Below, piece by piece: positions 11,701 to 22,282 of a DNA stretch of 64,000 bases; within the stretch, counting starts at the first letter, position 1, and the number at the start of each line of letters is the position of its first letter. The position numbers were made by a program, and so were the translations under genes. This DNA is from Gelatoporia subvermispora B (lineage: Eukaryota > Basidiomycota > Agaricomycetes > Polyporales > Gelatoporiaceae): assembly GCA_000320605.2 (NCBI GenBank), contig KB445806.1, positions 484,698 through 548,697 of the forward strand, given 5' to 3'. The notes below the pieces were generated by a model. That model was not told the DNA's origin, searched no databases, and saw only the letters and a program-made list of their open reading frames with translations.

Positions 11701-13004
11701 GTGACAGGGACGGTGTTAAGGAGGTACATGTTGCCTACTTTCTCCGCCGTTGCTGCCGTCTTCCCTTGCGGGCTGACAATGTTGCAGCCTTTGCCATGGA
11801 ATAGGACATCGAACTTGTCATTGGTTAAGCGAGCCACGGAGAGCATGTTGCCATCGAGTTCGGGAACATGGTACGTGCGTTGTACTAGCGTGCGGCTGAC
11901 CGATCCATCGGGGAGCTTCAGATTTAGCTTAGCTGTGCCGATGCCATGTGCGGGAATCCATCGCTTGTCACCAACGAAGATCCGAGTGGGTGGTACCAGC
12001 GCCTCGTAGGATATGAAGAAATCGCGCTGGGAGCTCATGTGGTTCGAGGCTCCCGAATCGACGATCCAGGTGGTCGGGTTGCCGGTTCCTGATTGCACGA
12101 CGAAGACTTGGTCTGCGAAGCCCTGGTAGGGCTCTGTGTCGATTGGCTCGACCTTCGCCACCTTGGCGGTCTGGTCTGATTTCGCGGCGAGATCTGCCTT
12201 CTTCCTTCGGCACTCGTGCTCCTCGTGACCCTTCTTCCCACACGGCCCGTAAGCGCAGATCTTGTTCGATTTGGCATCGGGCTTCTTCTTTTGGTCTTTC
12301 TTCCCCTTTGAGTTCCCCTTGAACTTCGCCATAAGGACGCTCTGGCTCGTATGATCACAGCGTGACTTTTCCTCTGTCAGGATCTGTGCGACGACCGCTG
12401 AGGCATCGAGCTTGTCTGGGGAGGTCATGAGGATCGTGCGTAGCACGCCATATGATTCCGGCAGGGAAATCACGATGGCGACTGCGATAAGCGAGTCGTC
12501 GAGCGCTGATCTGAGTGATGCGAGAATGCATGCCTTGTGGCGCATGGCGTTAAGCTGGGGTTCGAGTGGCGCGTCGTCCGAGAGCGTGCCGCGGAAGAGC
12601 TCGCCGATGAGGTAGGCAATTGTTTGCTTTCCCTTGCCCTCGTACCGTTCACACAGCCTATCCCAGGCACCTTTCGCCTTGCTCTCGTCAAGAACTCCAT
12701 TCAGAGGCTCATCTTTGAGCGTGAGGGTAATCTGAGCGAGTGCCTCTCGATTACGTAGGTCCCAATCGTCCCCGTCGCTTGTCGGCTTCGCCGACGTGCC
12801 TTTCTCGGCTGATGCGGCTACCGTGACTCCGGCTGTCGGTTTAATTTCCGAGCCGTCTACGACCCTCCATAGCCCACGGATCTCCAGGACCGTCTTGATG
12901 CGGTACTTCCACGTCTGGAAGTTTGATCCGTCATCTTCAAGCGACGGCACGTCGTAGAGACGGCTGGAGCCCTGGCTGGGCTTTGCGGAGATCGGGCCTG
13001 TCAT
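8721..13004 (-). CDS. copia gag-pol polyprotein
   Basis: A single 1427-residue ORF gives the structural protein, protease, integrase, reverse transcriptase and RNase H of a copia element. The order seen is: gag N-terminal region; a zinc knuckle of C-x4-C-x4-H-x4-C form (residues about 250-265, spacing slightly unlike the common C-x2-C); aspartic protease WIVDSGASNHMS (about 313-324); the integrase zinc-binding part WHRRLGH with a later C-x2-C; the integrase core with LRTDGGGEY; reverse transcriptase with KARLVAKGF, QMDIKSAFLNG and the catalytic YVDD (about 1110); RNase H with DADWG and SSTEAEYM; and KHIGVRYHF at the end. Protease before integrase before RT is the copia order. No stop or frameshift was seen, so the element may be competent. 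Gag and pol are fused in one frame as in Ty5 and Drosophila copia. Confidence 0.95.
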   Translation of the reverse strand: MTGPISAKPSQGSSRLYDVPSLEDDGSNFQTWKYRIKTVLEIRGLWRVVDGSEIKPTAGVTVAASAEKGTSAKPTSDGDDWDLRNREALAQITLTLKDEPLNGVLDESKAKGAWDRLCERYEGKGKQTIAYLIGELFRGTLSDDAPLEPQLNAMRHKACILASLRSALDDSLIAVAIVISLPESYGVLRTILMTSPDKLDASAVVAQILTEEKSRCDHTSQSVLMAKFKGNSKGKKDQKKKPDAKSNKICAYGPCGKKGHEEHECRRKKADLAAKSDQTAKVAKVEPIDTEPYQGFADQVFVVQSGTGNPTTWIVDSGASNHMSSQRDFFISYEALVPPTRIFVGDKRWIPAHGIGTAKLNLKLPDGSVSRTLVQRTYHVPELDGNMLSVARLTNDKFDVLFHGKGCNIVSPQGKTAATAEKVGNMYLLNTVPVTRERICVARAERPDMELSPERVLAAKAETKSEASIEIWHRRLGHISPDSVMKMVRNGMVNGMAITGDGSSAKGNVCKPCLEGKQARAPIPKETSTETPRVLYRTHSDLCGRMQTPTRQGHHYFATWIDGKSHHLAVDLMKTKDETAKFWRNYVERSEAELSQRAVKLRTDGGGEYTSSTMEEYNKAKGIHHEMSNAYTPQENGLAERMNRTIMERARAMLRNAGLPNSYWGDAVLYATYIINRTPTHALDGNVTPYEAHYGTKPSVAHLRIFGCKVFVHVPDERRQKLDAKSQECILIGYAENRKAYRLVHRPSGRIIESRDVIFDEGAGAEPSRVTVELEPVHTGPTEENRPSEAANDKGSENATKSEANTKGAEEPCDDGQAPAPAVMPHQSTSPARAQPSDRKGYRPFWYVPTSELRRSTRPRKAPKSDDDDTYGVTSYSKHPTVANEMTPDDATENKGTDGGAPAVGAEHAKRVSMSEDPNTYEEAMSRPDADRWKAACAEELLVFAKANLYDEVERPRNRKVVGCKWVFKVKRGPDGDIEKYKARLVAKGFTQVEGIDYNETFAPVTKFSSIRALLALAAKLDLKIHQMDIKSAFLNGDLEEEIYMSCPPGYDAGDGKVWKLNKSLYGLKQASREWYKKLRGEFEALGFKRCDSNHSIFYKIEDGHLVIVAVYVDDMLTISPDLGTIRRIKEDLGQHFEMTDLGEARWILGMEIIRDRGKRTIELSQRQYVEAILTRVGLQDARPMSTPMAVNQKLTKLSAPEIDLRPYQSALGSLMYAMLGSRPDIAFAVGALSRHAANPGEEHWNSIVRVYRYLRGTTDTRLVYRGSTGEDEMHGFVDADWGSDPIDRISVTGHVFLMAGGAVSWMSKKQTSTALSSTEAEYMGMTSATKEAMWLRALLTEVGQQVDKPTMLLADNQSAMALARNAAFHERTKHIGVRYHFTREKIEEGQVDVEYIPTGDQVADVLTKALVREKHERFTKRMGLEW

Positions 13005-13053
13005 GGTGCGGGGGGCGATCTAGGTGCGTAAACTCTGTTGATTTAGAGTTGCG

Positions 13054-13070
13054 CGGGGCTCATAACCTAT
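13054..13070 (-). promoter_or_regulatory. primer binding site, half-tRNA initiator Met type
   Basis: Directly inside the 5' LTR the element strand reads AGGTTATGAGCCCC. This is complementary to the anticodon stem-loop of initiator tRNA-Met (GGGCTCATAACC), not to a tRNA 3' end. Ty5 and Drosophila copia prime reverse transcription this way. Confidence 0.8.
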
Positions 13071-13376
13071 TGTCGGTTGTGCGGGACCTGTAGGTAGTAC
13101 AAATGTACCGTAGCTCAGTCTCGTGCTCGCGTAGCGTAGCCAAAACGGACTATATTGCATTACCTGTAGGTAGTACGAATGTACCGTAGCTATGGCGCAA
13201 TTAGATAATGCTAGTAACGTATAGTAGACGAGATCTCACCTCAGTCTCGTGCTCGCGTAGCGTAGCCAAAACGGACTGAGGGACAAAAACAAATCTGGCA
13301 TTTTCTCTCCTCGATTACCTAAGCACGTCGCTCACGTGCGTCTTCCACCGCGTCACTCCCGGTGCGTATCCTCACA
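13071..13376 (-). repeat. copia 5' LTR
   Basis: A 306-bp LTR starting TGTCGGTTGT and ending CTCACA. It has the same internal duplicated blocks as the 3' LTR. Confidence 0.93.
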
Positions 13377-13959
13377 CCTGGGTAGCGAGCGTGTGCGTAC
13401 ACACGCCTCGTTCCTCGCGGACGTCTTCGGTATATTACTCGATATCAGCACCGCTAGCATTTGATATTCCTGTGGTGTGGGTATTCGATTAGTATACCCA
13501 ACCTTGAACCCAGCATGAAGGCGTGCTTCCATCAACGTAGGTTAATCTGGTTGTCAGCCTTCCTCTGTAGGATGTTCCGACTCTCCTCTCTCTCGCCCGC
13601 GCATGTATGCTGTACTACTGCTAGACCGGTGGCGGAGGCGACGAGACGAGAGAGTCGAAACAACACAGCGCACGTGAATGCCATGCGAGACGCACGTGAG
13701 TGTCACATCGAAATCACAAGCTCAGACAGGCACGTGGCGATGCGGGTACTGTATGACCACATCCAAGCGAGCTGTGCTCAAGGATTGATCGGCAATTCAC
13801 AAATGTAGATTGAAAGACCAGCAGGACCTAAAATTGGAGCGTAGGCGTTGAAAATGAGTGCATGAAAGGGCAACTGAAGCAGAGTACATGACGTGAAAGT
13901 GATGACCAAGAGTCAAGCGCTGGTGAGTCACAAAATCACGGTCACACAAAAATCAACCG
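13377..13959. other. intergenic, no gene seen
   Basis: Only short ORFs occur (115 aa at 13461-13808 without family resemblance). Confidence 0.45.
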
Positions 13960-16660
13960 GTATGATAACCTTCCGAACCTTCGTTCCTCAGGTCCGCTCG
14001 GAATTACAACACTCGTCTCGCTTCGCCCCTCTTTTCTCATATGCTCCATAAAGACCTTCCCGTTGGCAGCCCCAAGACCTTCTCCCTCCCCAGTGGTATC
14101 TCGGGTACATGTTACGACGGGGAACCAAAGGTCCGCACTCATCAGAATGTCAATTTCCGTGTGTTACATATGTAACTGCACACTGTCGGTCTTGTTGCGC
14201 GACCAATGAGACTACGACGGACGTGCGTATAAACCCACAGTGTGGAGAGCATTCGCGGCTGCGTCGCTCGCGTCACTTTATGCTGTCAACCATCGACTGC
14301 CAGTGCATCTCGCAATCCTTGCAACTCTGAATATGTCCTGCACAGGCCTTCACGTCCACCTTCCATATTTTCGCCGCGATGACCGGTCGCAAGGCTAAAC
14401 CCAGCCTTGTCGAAACTCCAGCAACATGCTCCTCACTGTGCCTTGCCTCGCCTTGCATAACTTGTGACGGTACGACACACTTCCTGTGGATGGACTTGAA
14501 TGTATTACTGATACCTGTATCCGTGTTACATTGAACGGCCAAGTGTTCTCTGTACGGCTCGACGTGACTCTCTACTCGCCGGTCCCATGCGGAGCGTCGC
14601 CCAGGTGCTCCTATTTACGTGAGCGTCACACCGGGTGAAGCACTTCGCCACGCAATGTCCGCAGCACCACAGACTTGTCAAATTGGTCGATGACCATGGA
14701 AGACGACGAATACACGGGCGATAGAGACGATGAAAACCTCACCCTAGAGGCCGGGCCTGTGCCCGACCCGCGGTCGCCCGAGCGCCAGGGCCCGGGAGTA
14801 GCAGCAGGAAGACTTGCTCGAGTGAGTATCGGATCGTAACCTACGGGTTGTCGGTGGACATAATGTGCTTCGTTGGGAGACGATTTTCCGAGTCTACTCA
14901 AGCGCCTGATCACTGTGCTCTTTCATGGATACAATATCGCCTTGCTGGCATCCGCTGTGCACGCCCTTCCCACGCGCTCGCTTGCGCGTTTACGACATTC
15001 CCTCATTTGCTTTCCCGCACTGCGTCGTGACGTCTCGAGGCGGGCTGTGCCTCGTCCTGATCTGTCGAGCCGCGCGCAGATATGGCTCGCGGCGCCTGAA
15101 ATGCATCTGCATCTGTACGATATCTGCACGATCTCGGGTCCACCGGGTGCGGGGGCGTTTGTGGCCGGATCGGGTAAGCACGGCGTTAGGAGCGCAGGCG
15201 ATGCATCGTGCACGTTCAGGGGACGCTTCGAGGCTGGAACAGATGCGGGGGGTTGTGCGGGGATGCGTTTTGAGTTCCTTTGATAGGCACGAGCTTCCTG
15301 GTTGCGGGGACCCCTCGCGTGTGTGGACTCCGATGCAGGTATTGATGTCGCCTGGGTCGGGCAGAGGGCCGCGGGATTGGTGACACCGGGCCGTATCATT
15401 CGGGCTGCGGCGCTCGAACGAAGTCAGTGTCCTCCTCCTGAAGTCAAGGTGGATATAATGTGCACGTTCAGATTAACAAGGCGCCTGACACACAATTCGA
15501 TAGTACGCCTACTGCCGAGATACTCGAAATGCACAAACAGACGTGCGGCAGGCCTTCGACAGAACCTACGGACTTGCCCACCTGTGTGAACGGATGCAGA
15601 AGCGCTTTCAGGGAAGGCGCAGACTGCATCAGATGCGGGGACTTGCGCGGAGATGCCTTTCCGGGGCGCTTCTCGACCAGCACGAGGTTCCTGGTTGCGG
15701 GCACCCCCCGCGCGTGCGTGTGTGCGGGATACGAGTGATACTTGGGTCGAGTCTGCGTTCGGCAAGCGCTCGATAGGACGCCGACGGGGTCCTAGCGCAC
15801 TGCGTATATTGACACGGCTGAGATCTGGAATTGACTGAGAATGTATTGACATATGTTGTGTTTCTTCGGAAGTTCGGATTGAGGCATCGAGACCTCGGCA
15901 GCTGGCTGCAGAATGGGTTGTCCAATCTGTGCAGGCGTGGGCTCTTCGGATCGAGAATATTTGCAGCTCAGAATTCGTCGCGGAGATCGTCGCATCTCGA
16001 CGTCGTACGAGCGATCTACGTATAGTAGGGTTCATCGAACTATGATGATATGGGACGTCGAGCGGACATACGAGCCCGAGCCCGCCTGTCCGTAGAGCAG
16101 GATCAGATTGATCATAATAGTGATGGACGTCTCTTTTCTGGAGATCGTCGGCTCCTGCGTACGCTGAATTTCATTTGGGAGTCGCACTAACCGGTCTGCG
16201 AATGTGGCCGTATGTTGGGTATATAATCTTACGATGACCCTGACATCGTCCAAGATGGTCCATGAAATCTGCACGCGCCCAACGCCGAGTGCACCGGAGT
16301 AGTTCGACCTCCTTATTAGGAAATTAACGGAGATATAATGCATTGGGAGGGTGCAGGAGATGGAACGAGGAAGTAATGTGCGGCTTGACGCTGAGCCCCT
16401 GACGGACATCGATGTCTTGGCGCGAAGTCTACATCCGTTATCCTAGCGTCAGTCACCGCTAAGCAGAAATTCAACGCGGACTTTGGAGAATTGACGCCAT
16501 GCAATGCAGTATCAGCAGGAGAGAATACATATCAATGTGACTTGCATTCCGTTAGACATGTCCAACCAGAGCTGTTCCTCATCTGATGCCCGGTTTTCAT
16601 CGAATTCTCGACCATATTTCATCCACAGCAGACGAGGTCAATGATACCACGGCCCAACTC
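13960..16660 (+). repeat. diverged segmental duplication, copy A (matches about 26930-28460)
   Basis: Blocks matching copy B include: CCTTCCCGTTGGCAG near 14060 vs CCTCCCTATCGGCAG near 27035; an acidic coding-like block at 14690-14830 vs 27600-27690, both ending in LEAGPVP and a possible donor; and 14930-15350 vs 27860-28270. Copy A also contains an internal tandem repeat (15200-15330 vs 15590-15740). Short exon-like pieces suggest a decayed gene family, but no complete gene could be assembled. Confidence 0.6.
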
Positions 16661-16663
16661 AAT

Positions 16664-18794
16664 GATCAACATCTGCCGCAGACCTTCAGAGGCCAAAGCT
16701 CCCGGCGGCACCCGACAGACGGGCCTGGCCCAGCTCACGGACGGTGCTCGGGCAAAGGGTCGCAGAGAGACTGACGCCGGACAGCCCGTCTCGGCCAGCG
16801 GCATTCGGACGAGATCTGTCCACATATGAGCTGGGGAGGGATCTGGCGGCGCCGGGCTGTGTCGATAAATCTGGGAACCGACAATATTCACATCCCAGAG
16901 CCCAGCCATGCGTGCGGACAGTTCGCAGCTGTCACCGACGCACGAGCCCCGCTCCACGGTAACCTCCCCGCGCACGGGGCTGTGTCCTTGGTGCCATCCC
17001 CGTGCCCCCCAACATTTCTCTCCTCCGGCGAGCGCATGATTGAGCCCACGATGCAGGCCGGACGACACACGGCCGCATCGGCTTGCATGCTAAGATTGTC
17101 CTGCCAGAGCTTCTGCGCACGTGTCGATTCCCAGATCCCTCTCGCGACGGATCTCGCTCGAGGGCCGTTGGCCGAATTTGGCTGTCCGATGGCCTGTCCG
17201 CGGCGGGCGTCAGGGAGCGAGATCTGGGTCGGACCCGTGCTCCCGAGCTGAACCAGGCCCGTTTCGAGCTCAGACGCTGAGTGGAACCGTCGACGGGGTC
17301 CTCGCTCGCCGGTATGTTACCAGATGTGGTCGGACCAGAGATAGGCTCATAAATCTCGTTTTCGCAAGCCGAAAAGCGCAGTCATCATCATACATATCAG
17401 TCGATCTCCTACATCGCTGGCTCAATCTCCTCTTCAAGGTAGAATCCAGCGAGGCCATTTGCAACTTGGTCGAGCCTGAGAGAGGCGAGTCAACGAACTG
17501 TATCCACGGCTCGATATCGCCAAGAGCCAAAGCTCAGTAAATGTTCGCTACGCAAGATCATTGCTGCCCTCGTTGGGAGACACTGCTGTTGGTTGGCAGG
17601 CGGACTCGGAGATATGCCTGTCTATGGGTCAGCACCAGACGAGTAGACTACTAGACATTGTCATGATGCTACGTCACGGGAGGGTGCTCGATTATACTAA
17701 TGATTGGATTTTGTCCTCCATGTGCGCCGGCTCGTCTCGAAAGCCGCGAATTTTGCTTCGATGGTGTAGCCGCAGCATTCGTCCTTCTGGTAATTCCGAT
17801 CACTGTACCTGTAGACATCATTCACTGTCCCCCGCAACGGGATGGATGAGGACGACACATCATGCATCATTCGTCGTGACGCGCAGAATCGTACCAAAGT
17901 GACTCAACTGTGGTCGCCCACCGAGGTGCGAACGGGAAACGGGCCGTGTGTCTCGATGTCGCGGCGGGCGCCGCGGCGAAGTGCCGCTGCAGACCTATGG
18001 CCCGGGTGCATGGCGGCGTGCGGCGAATTGAGCTGACCCGCCTCGCCGATGGTGCTCCGGGCAAAGGGTCGCAGAGTGTGACATCTCTGCAGAGCTTCTG
18101 CGCGTGCGTCGGTCGAGGAGGCGACGACGTCAAGACGGCTGGGAAAGGGGAATCTGGGACACCGGGAGACGGGAAGTAGCTGACGCCCGAGTATTCGCCG
18201 CGGCTGCGGGAGCTCGCACCATGTGCCGGGACGGTGCTATATTCGAGACACTGGTTCTGCGCAGACAGGCGCACCGGGGCGGTCGCGGGTGTGGTCAGAT
18301 GCTCCCGTGTCGGTGTCGCGGGGTGGTGCAGGCCGGAAATGTATTGCGACGGTAGGTGGTAACATGTATAGAGACGAGGAACGGGCCATGAGCGACGAGA
18401 GAGACTGTTACTATACCGCCGGGGCCGCTGAGTGGGAGAGATGATGGCGCCGGAGGGAGGAGGCAGCGTCGGCGCCACACGTGCATCGGGACGCCTGGGG
18501 TGGCTCGCGCGGAGGCTCTTTCGTCGCGGGGTTTGGTCGCAGGTCAGAAACGAAATTCGGCGAGTGGATGGGTCGGGTATGTTGGACGGTGTGCAGGGCC
18601 ACGGCCGAGGCGAGAATATAAAGTAGATATAGGGATTACAAGAAGAGGAGGAGGGTTGAAGCTCCGCCGGATTTGTTAGCGCTGGCGAGGCAGAGTGTAT
18701 GCGCCTGCTTGTGCGCCTGTGTATCTTCACTCAGGGCGAAGCCGACCTCACGTTGCCCCCGACCATTCTCTCCTCCCACCACCATCCTCTCTCC
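16664..18794 (+). repeat. segmental duplication upstream of SWI1-like gene, copy A
   Basis: 16664-16882 is almost identical to 28469-28687, and 18108-18794 is almost identical to 29894-30579, in direct orientation. The block between them (16883-18107) matches 28688-29893 only as reverse complement. Identity is high in the direct blocks and lower in the inverted block. Antisense ORFs here, up to 287 aa, are carried along by the duplication and look non-coding. Confidence 0.85.
18108..18794 (+). promoter_or_regulatory. duplicated promoter/leader of the SWI1-like gene, detached
   Basis: This is a near-identical copy of the promoter and leader at 29894-30579, including the TATA element AATATAAAG (about 18615-18623). 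Identity stops abruptly in the leader at 18794. The following sequence is unrelated and GC-rich, with a candidate start codon at 19210. Confidence 0.8.
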
Positions 18795-21700
18795 CACGGC
18801 AGAGTGGGGCGTCGCGCAATAATGCTCGAGACAGAGTGTATTTTGGAGGACAGTGAAGAGTCCGCCCTTCGCGTGAAGGGTAGAGGAGGAGGCGACGGGA
18901 GGGCGCACACTCGGTGAGACTCTCACTCGGCACGCTCTGGCACGCTCGGGTGAGCACACTGTCCCGCCCGCGCACGCTGATCGATACGCGCATTCTGCTC
19001 TGACCACCTAGCACCTGGCGTCCTCTCGCCCTCCGTGCTCTCTGTCCTGTCCTGTCCCGCGCCCCGCCCAGCCTCCCGCCTCTCTCGCGACCAACTCCCC
19101 GCTCTCTTCGCTCGCATCCCCGCCGCCGCCGCCGTCATTCTCGTCTCCATCGCATGGGCGCTTAATCGCCCATCCTCTGCGCCCAAGTCTGCGTCCGCGC
19201 CGCCGCGTCATGACTGCACGGCGCGTTCTCGACGAGTCCATTCTGCGCCTCTACGCCGGCCCACCCACTCTCAGGTCAGCAAGATCGCCGCCGCCACGTT
19301 GATGCAACTCGCCGAGACCGTCCAGCCCGCCCCTCATCGCGCGCAGCCCGCCGAGCACATCGCATCCCACCCGCCGCTCTCCGCTCCCTTCCCTGCCGCC
19401 CACCGCATCCCGCACCCCGCTCGCCGGAACGCGACGCAGCGAGTTCGAGTATGGGCGCCTAGATCGACGCCGACGCTGCACTTGGCGTGCGCGGAGCCTG
19501 CGCGCACGCCATCCTGCTCTGCAGCTCTGGCAGATGCAGAGAACTTGCAGCCTGGACCGCGCGACCGTATGTAGCACGTGAGTCAAATCGGACGTGTCTG
19601 CCGTAAAATCAGCGCTCACCTCGGCATGTCGTTGCGGACCGCTCTCCTAACCCCCGCACACCCTCAGCGCGCCCGTGCCCGCGCTCGCCTCCCACTCGCA
19701 GCTTCTATCTGTGCGCACCGCACAGCCTCGGCTTGCTGGGCTCGCAACGAGACCCCCCCTCCGACATCCACGCCGATGTATGCGCCGCTATCGACCGCGT
19801 CATGGGCGAGCGGACGCGTGTCGCCGCGCCCGCGCACGCCGCCGACGCTCTCGGACTGCAACAGAACTAAGCGCGCAGCCCAGCGGACCGAGGACCTCGT
19901 CAAGATAATGCTAGAGCACACCGGCGCACCTTTCTCGCTGCAGACTTCCGCCGACTCGCGCTATCCTAGCCGTGCCCCTGCCTCGGCGTATGCCTCCACG
20001 CAGCGTCCCGCGTCCCAGCGTCGCCGCCGCCTCGCGGGACCGCGAAATACCACGTCGGAGCGCGGGCGCCTGCTCTCGCCACCGCACACCGGCTCTAGGG
20101 TCTACACGCACGTGCACGTGCACGCGCTGCGCGTTGTACGAGGAGCCTGCGGAAGCTGGTCCGGAACAGAGGCCGCGGACACGCGCGAGGCGAGGGCGCG
20201 CATCCGGCGGCGTCAAGACGGCGCGGGGAACCCGCCTTGCGCGCCACAGACCGCCTGCCCGTGCCCGTGCGCGGTCGGTCCAGCCGCGCTCGCCCCCGCC
20301 GCGCTCATGCGGTACTCACCGGTAGCGACGATAGCGCCGCGCCCGCACGTAGTTTCGCACCGTCGGCGGCCCTGTGCGCGATCTGCCGGCCCGGCAGCGA
20401 GAGCTGCAGCGCAAGGTGAGCAGGACGCACGGACAGATGCGCAGAGGTCCGGCTTACCCATGTCCCTGCAGCGGCACTCGCAACCTGGCGCCCCGCCTCC
20501 CCACTCAAGGTCCGGTGCACGAGAAGAAGATGCGCCGCGCCCGAGACTCACCCCCTACGATCTCGTCCGGCGCCGCTACGTCAACGCCGCCGTCCCCCGG
20601 TACGCATGCTTGGGGCGGCGGGACTGGACTTACGGCCCCGCGCCCGTGATCGTCGGATCCTGGCCTGCAGCATCCAAGACGCGTGAGCTGAAACAGCACA
20701 GGGCCGACGCGCACTCGAGGGGCTCACCCGTCGCGCGCCAGAACGCTCCCCCGGGCCCGCCGACGCGCCGCTCGTCGGACCGCCGGACGCCCGAACCGCC
20801 AGCATCGAGTGGCACGCCGGAGAGCGAAGGCCGCGGCCGCGGGCGCTCCCTGCGATCCACGCACCTTCAGAAAGCCGGCACGGCACCGAGCCACGTTTGA
20901 GACATGCCCGTAGTGTCGCGCCGCGCGGGAGACGCGCAGGCTTCCAGGCGACTGCGCGTGCGCATCCGGGAGAAGACCGCTGAAGCGTGAGCCCACCGGA
21001 CGCGGGAGCCCGCCGAGCGGCGCGCGCGCGGAGACGATGAGGCCGTGCACGGCGCGGCATAGCTTGGTGAGACCGAAGTCAGCAAAGTCGCCAGCGGGAA
21101 GTGAACGGAGACTGACCACCACTGTTCGAAGAAATGCCTCAGCCTGCCTTTGACTCATGGACAGACCGCCAGGGTGCGTCCGACCGCGGCGCGTCGCTCG
21201 CACCGCCCGCCGCGCGACCGCGAAATGCCACGTCGACCTCCCCGGCGACGTCGAGCAATGCTCGCACCGATGTGTCCCTCAGTGCGCCGGGATTAGGGCG
21301 GGGTAGATCCCGGACCAACACGACGTCGCCGCGATGCCTGCGCGCGGTCGTCAGCGGCCGAGTCCGGTGAGGTAGAATGCTCTGATGACCGACCTCAAGG
21401 ACGATGCCCGCCGTCCGCCCGGCCATGCGCGTGCGCGCCGATGTGCGCCCGCCTCCGCCTCCGCTGCACGCGATCCGCGACGGTCGTACCGCCGCGCGGC
21501 ACAGCAGCCCCGCGGGACTCCCGTGCCGACCCGACATCTAGCGCTGATGACCGCAGACCACGGGGGAGCTTGACCGTGGTAGTGCGCCGCCCGTGCGTGA
21601 GGAGGAATCCGAGCCGAGCGGCGGGCACGGGCGCCCTGCGGAAAGTGCCCCCCAAGTCAGAGGATGCGGAAGCGGGAAATGGGCGAATGGCCACGCTTAC

Positions 21701-21800
21701 ATGCTCAGGATTCCGCGCGCGATGTGGCTCGATGCGCTGTCCCACGAGCCGCGGTCCGCGCGTCGTAGGAATGAAGTGCCCTAGTTTAATCAGTTGAGCT
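18795..21800 (+). other. GC-rich coding-like tract, gene(s) not resolved
   Basis: This is the most GC-rich part of the window. ORFs are open in several frames on both strands (440 aa at 19578-20900; 159 aa at 20724-21203 minus; 132 aa at 21139-21537 minus), which high GC alone can produce. After a C-rich leader an ATG at 19210 starts MTARRVLDESILRLYAGPP. Exons 19210-19274 and 19326-19577 join in phase. A possible third exon from 19726 reads SDIHADVCAAIDRVM and ends at an in-frame TAA. I recognise no family and cannot complete a model, so a decayed or chimeric gene is possible. Confidence 0.35.
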
Positions 21801-21802
21801 AG

Positions 21803-22282
21803 TTGCGCACGAGTGTCGGCGGCTGCCTGCTTCCGAGCTCGGCACGAAGACTTGTATGGCAGCTGTGGAGACTGCACAGCTCAACGCTGGCAAGACTCTG
21901 GCGACCCCGAGATCGCAGGCGAGCCATTGTCCGGGTATCCGCATGCGGGACGCCTCCAGGACATGCGGGCGAGGAGAACTGGGCCGCGCGTGTCGAGAGA
22001 GGGCTAAATGATGCTGTTAGCACTGCTATATCTACCTCAGAAACGAATAGCATTGCTGCTCACCTGGATATATTGCGGATGTTGATGACCCGTGAACAGC
22101 ACAAGGCAGCAATATCGAAGACTTCAGATACTGAGGTGAAATGCAGCTGCACTCTCTTCCACACCATTCCGTCTGCTGGAAGAGAATCAGTATGTCGCCA
22201 TAATATACAACAGTACCACTTTTGCTCGCACTCACCAGATGCAGATGCTTGCTCCCTCGCAAGGAATCACTTGCTCATTTGA
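21803..22282 (+). CDS. hypothetical ORF, 159 aa
   Basis: A single open frame with a helical, charged middle part (EENWAARVERGLNDAVSTAI) and a Cys/His-containing end. There is no recognised domain, no clear promoter and no partner gene. It sits at the edge of the GC-rich tract, and the fall in GC inside it argues it may be chance or a fragment. Confidence 0.2.
   Translation: MRTSVGGCLLPSSARRLVWQLWRLHSSTLARLWRPRDRRRAIVRVSACGTPPGHAGEENWAARVERGLNDAVSTAISTSETNSIAAHLDILRMLMTREQHKAAISKTSDTEVKCSCTLFHTIPSAGRESVCRHNIQQYHFCSHSPDADACSLARNHLLI

Larger units (their letters stand above)
8381..13376 (-). mobile_element. Ty1/copia LTR retrotransposon, almost intact
   Basis: This 4996-bp element on the minus strand has 306-bp LTRs at 8381-8686 and 13071-13376, each bounded by TG and CA. 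They differ at about five positions (about 98% identical by eye). It holds one uninterrupted gag-pol ORF, a half-tRNA-type primer binding site next to the 5' LTR, and a GAGTGGGCGTG stretch before the 3' LTR where a polypurine tract is expected. High LTR identity and an open ORF suggest a recent insertion. No target-site duplication is visible: the flanks are gttat on the left and cctgg on the right. Confidence 0.93.

Noticed and set aside
15200..15740. Tandem Cys-containing repeats (FREGADC, CGDLRGDAF) as a possible zinc-binding protein
   Set aside because: The pieces are in different frames with stops between them, and the copy near 28.15 kb does not extend them. It is more likely decayed sequence.
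19578..20900. 440-aa plus-strand ORF
   Set aside because: It lies in the GC-rich tract where several frames are open. The composition is Arg/Pro/Ala/Ser-rich throughout, and another frame looks more protein-like over the same bases.
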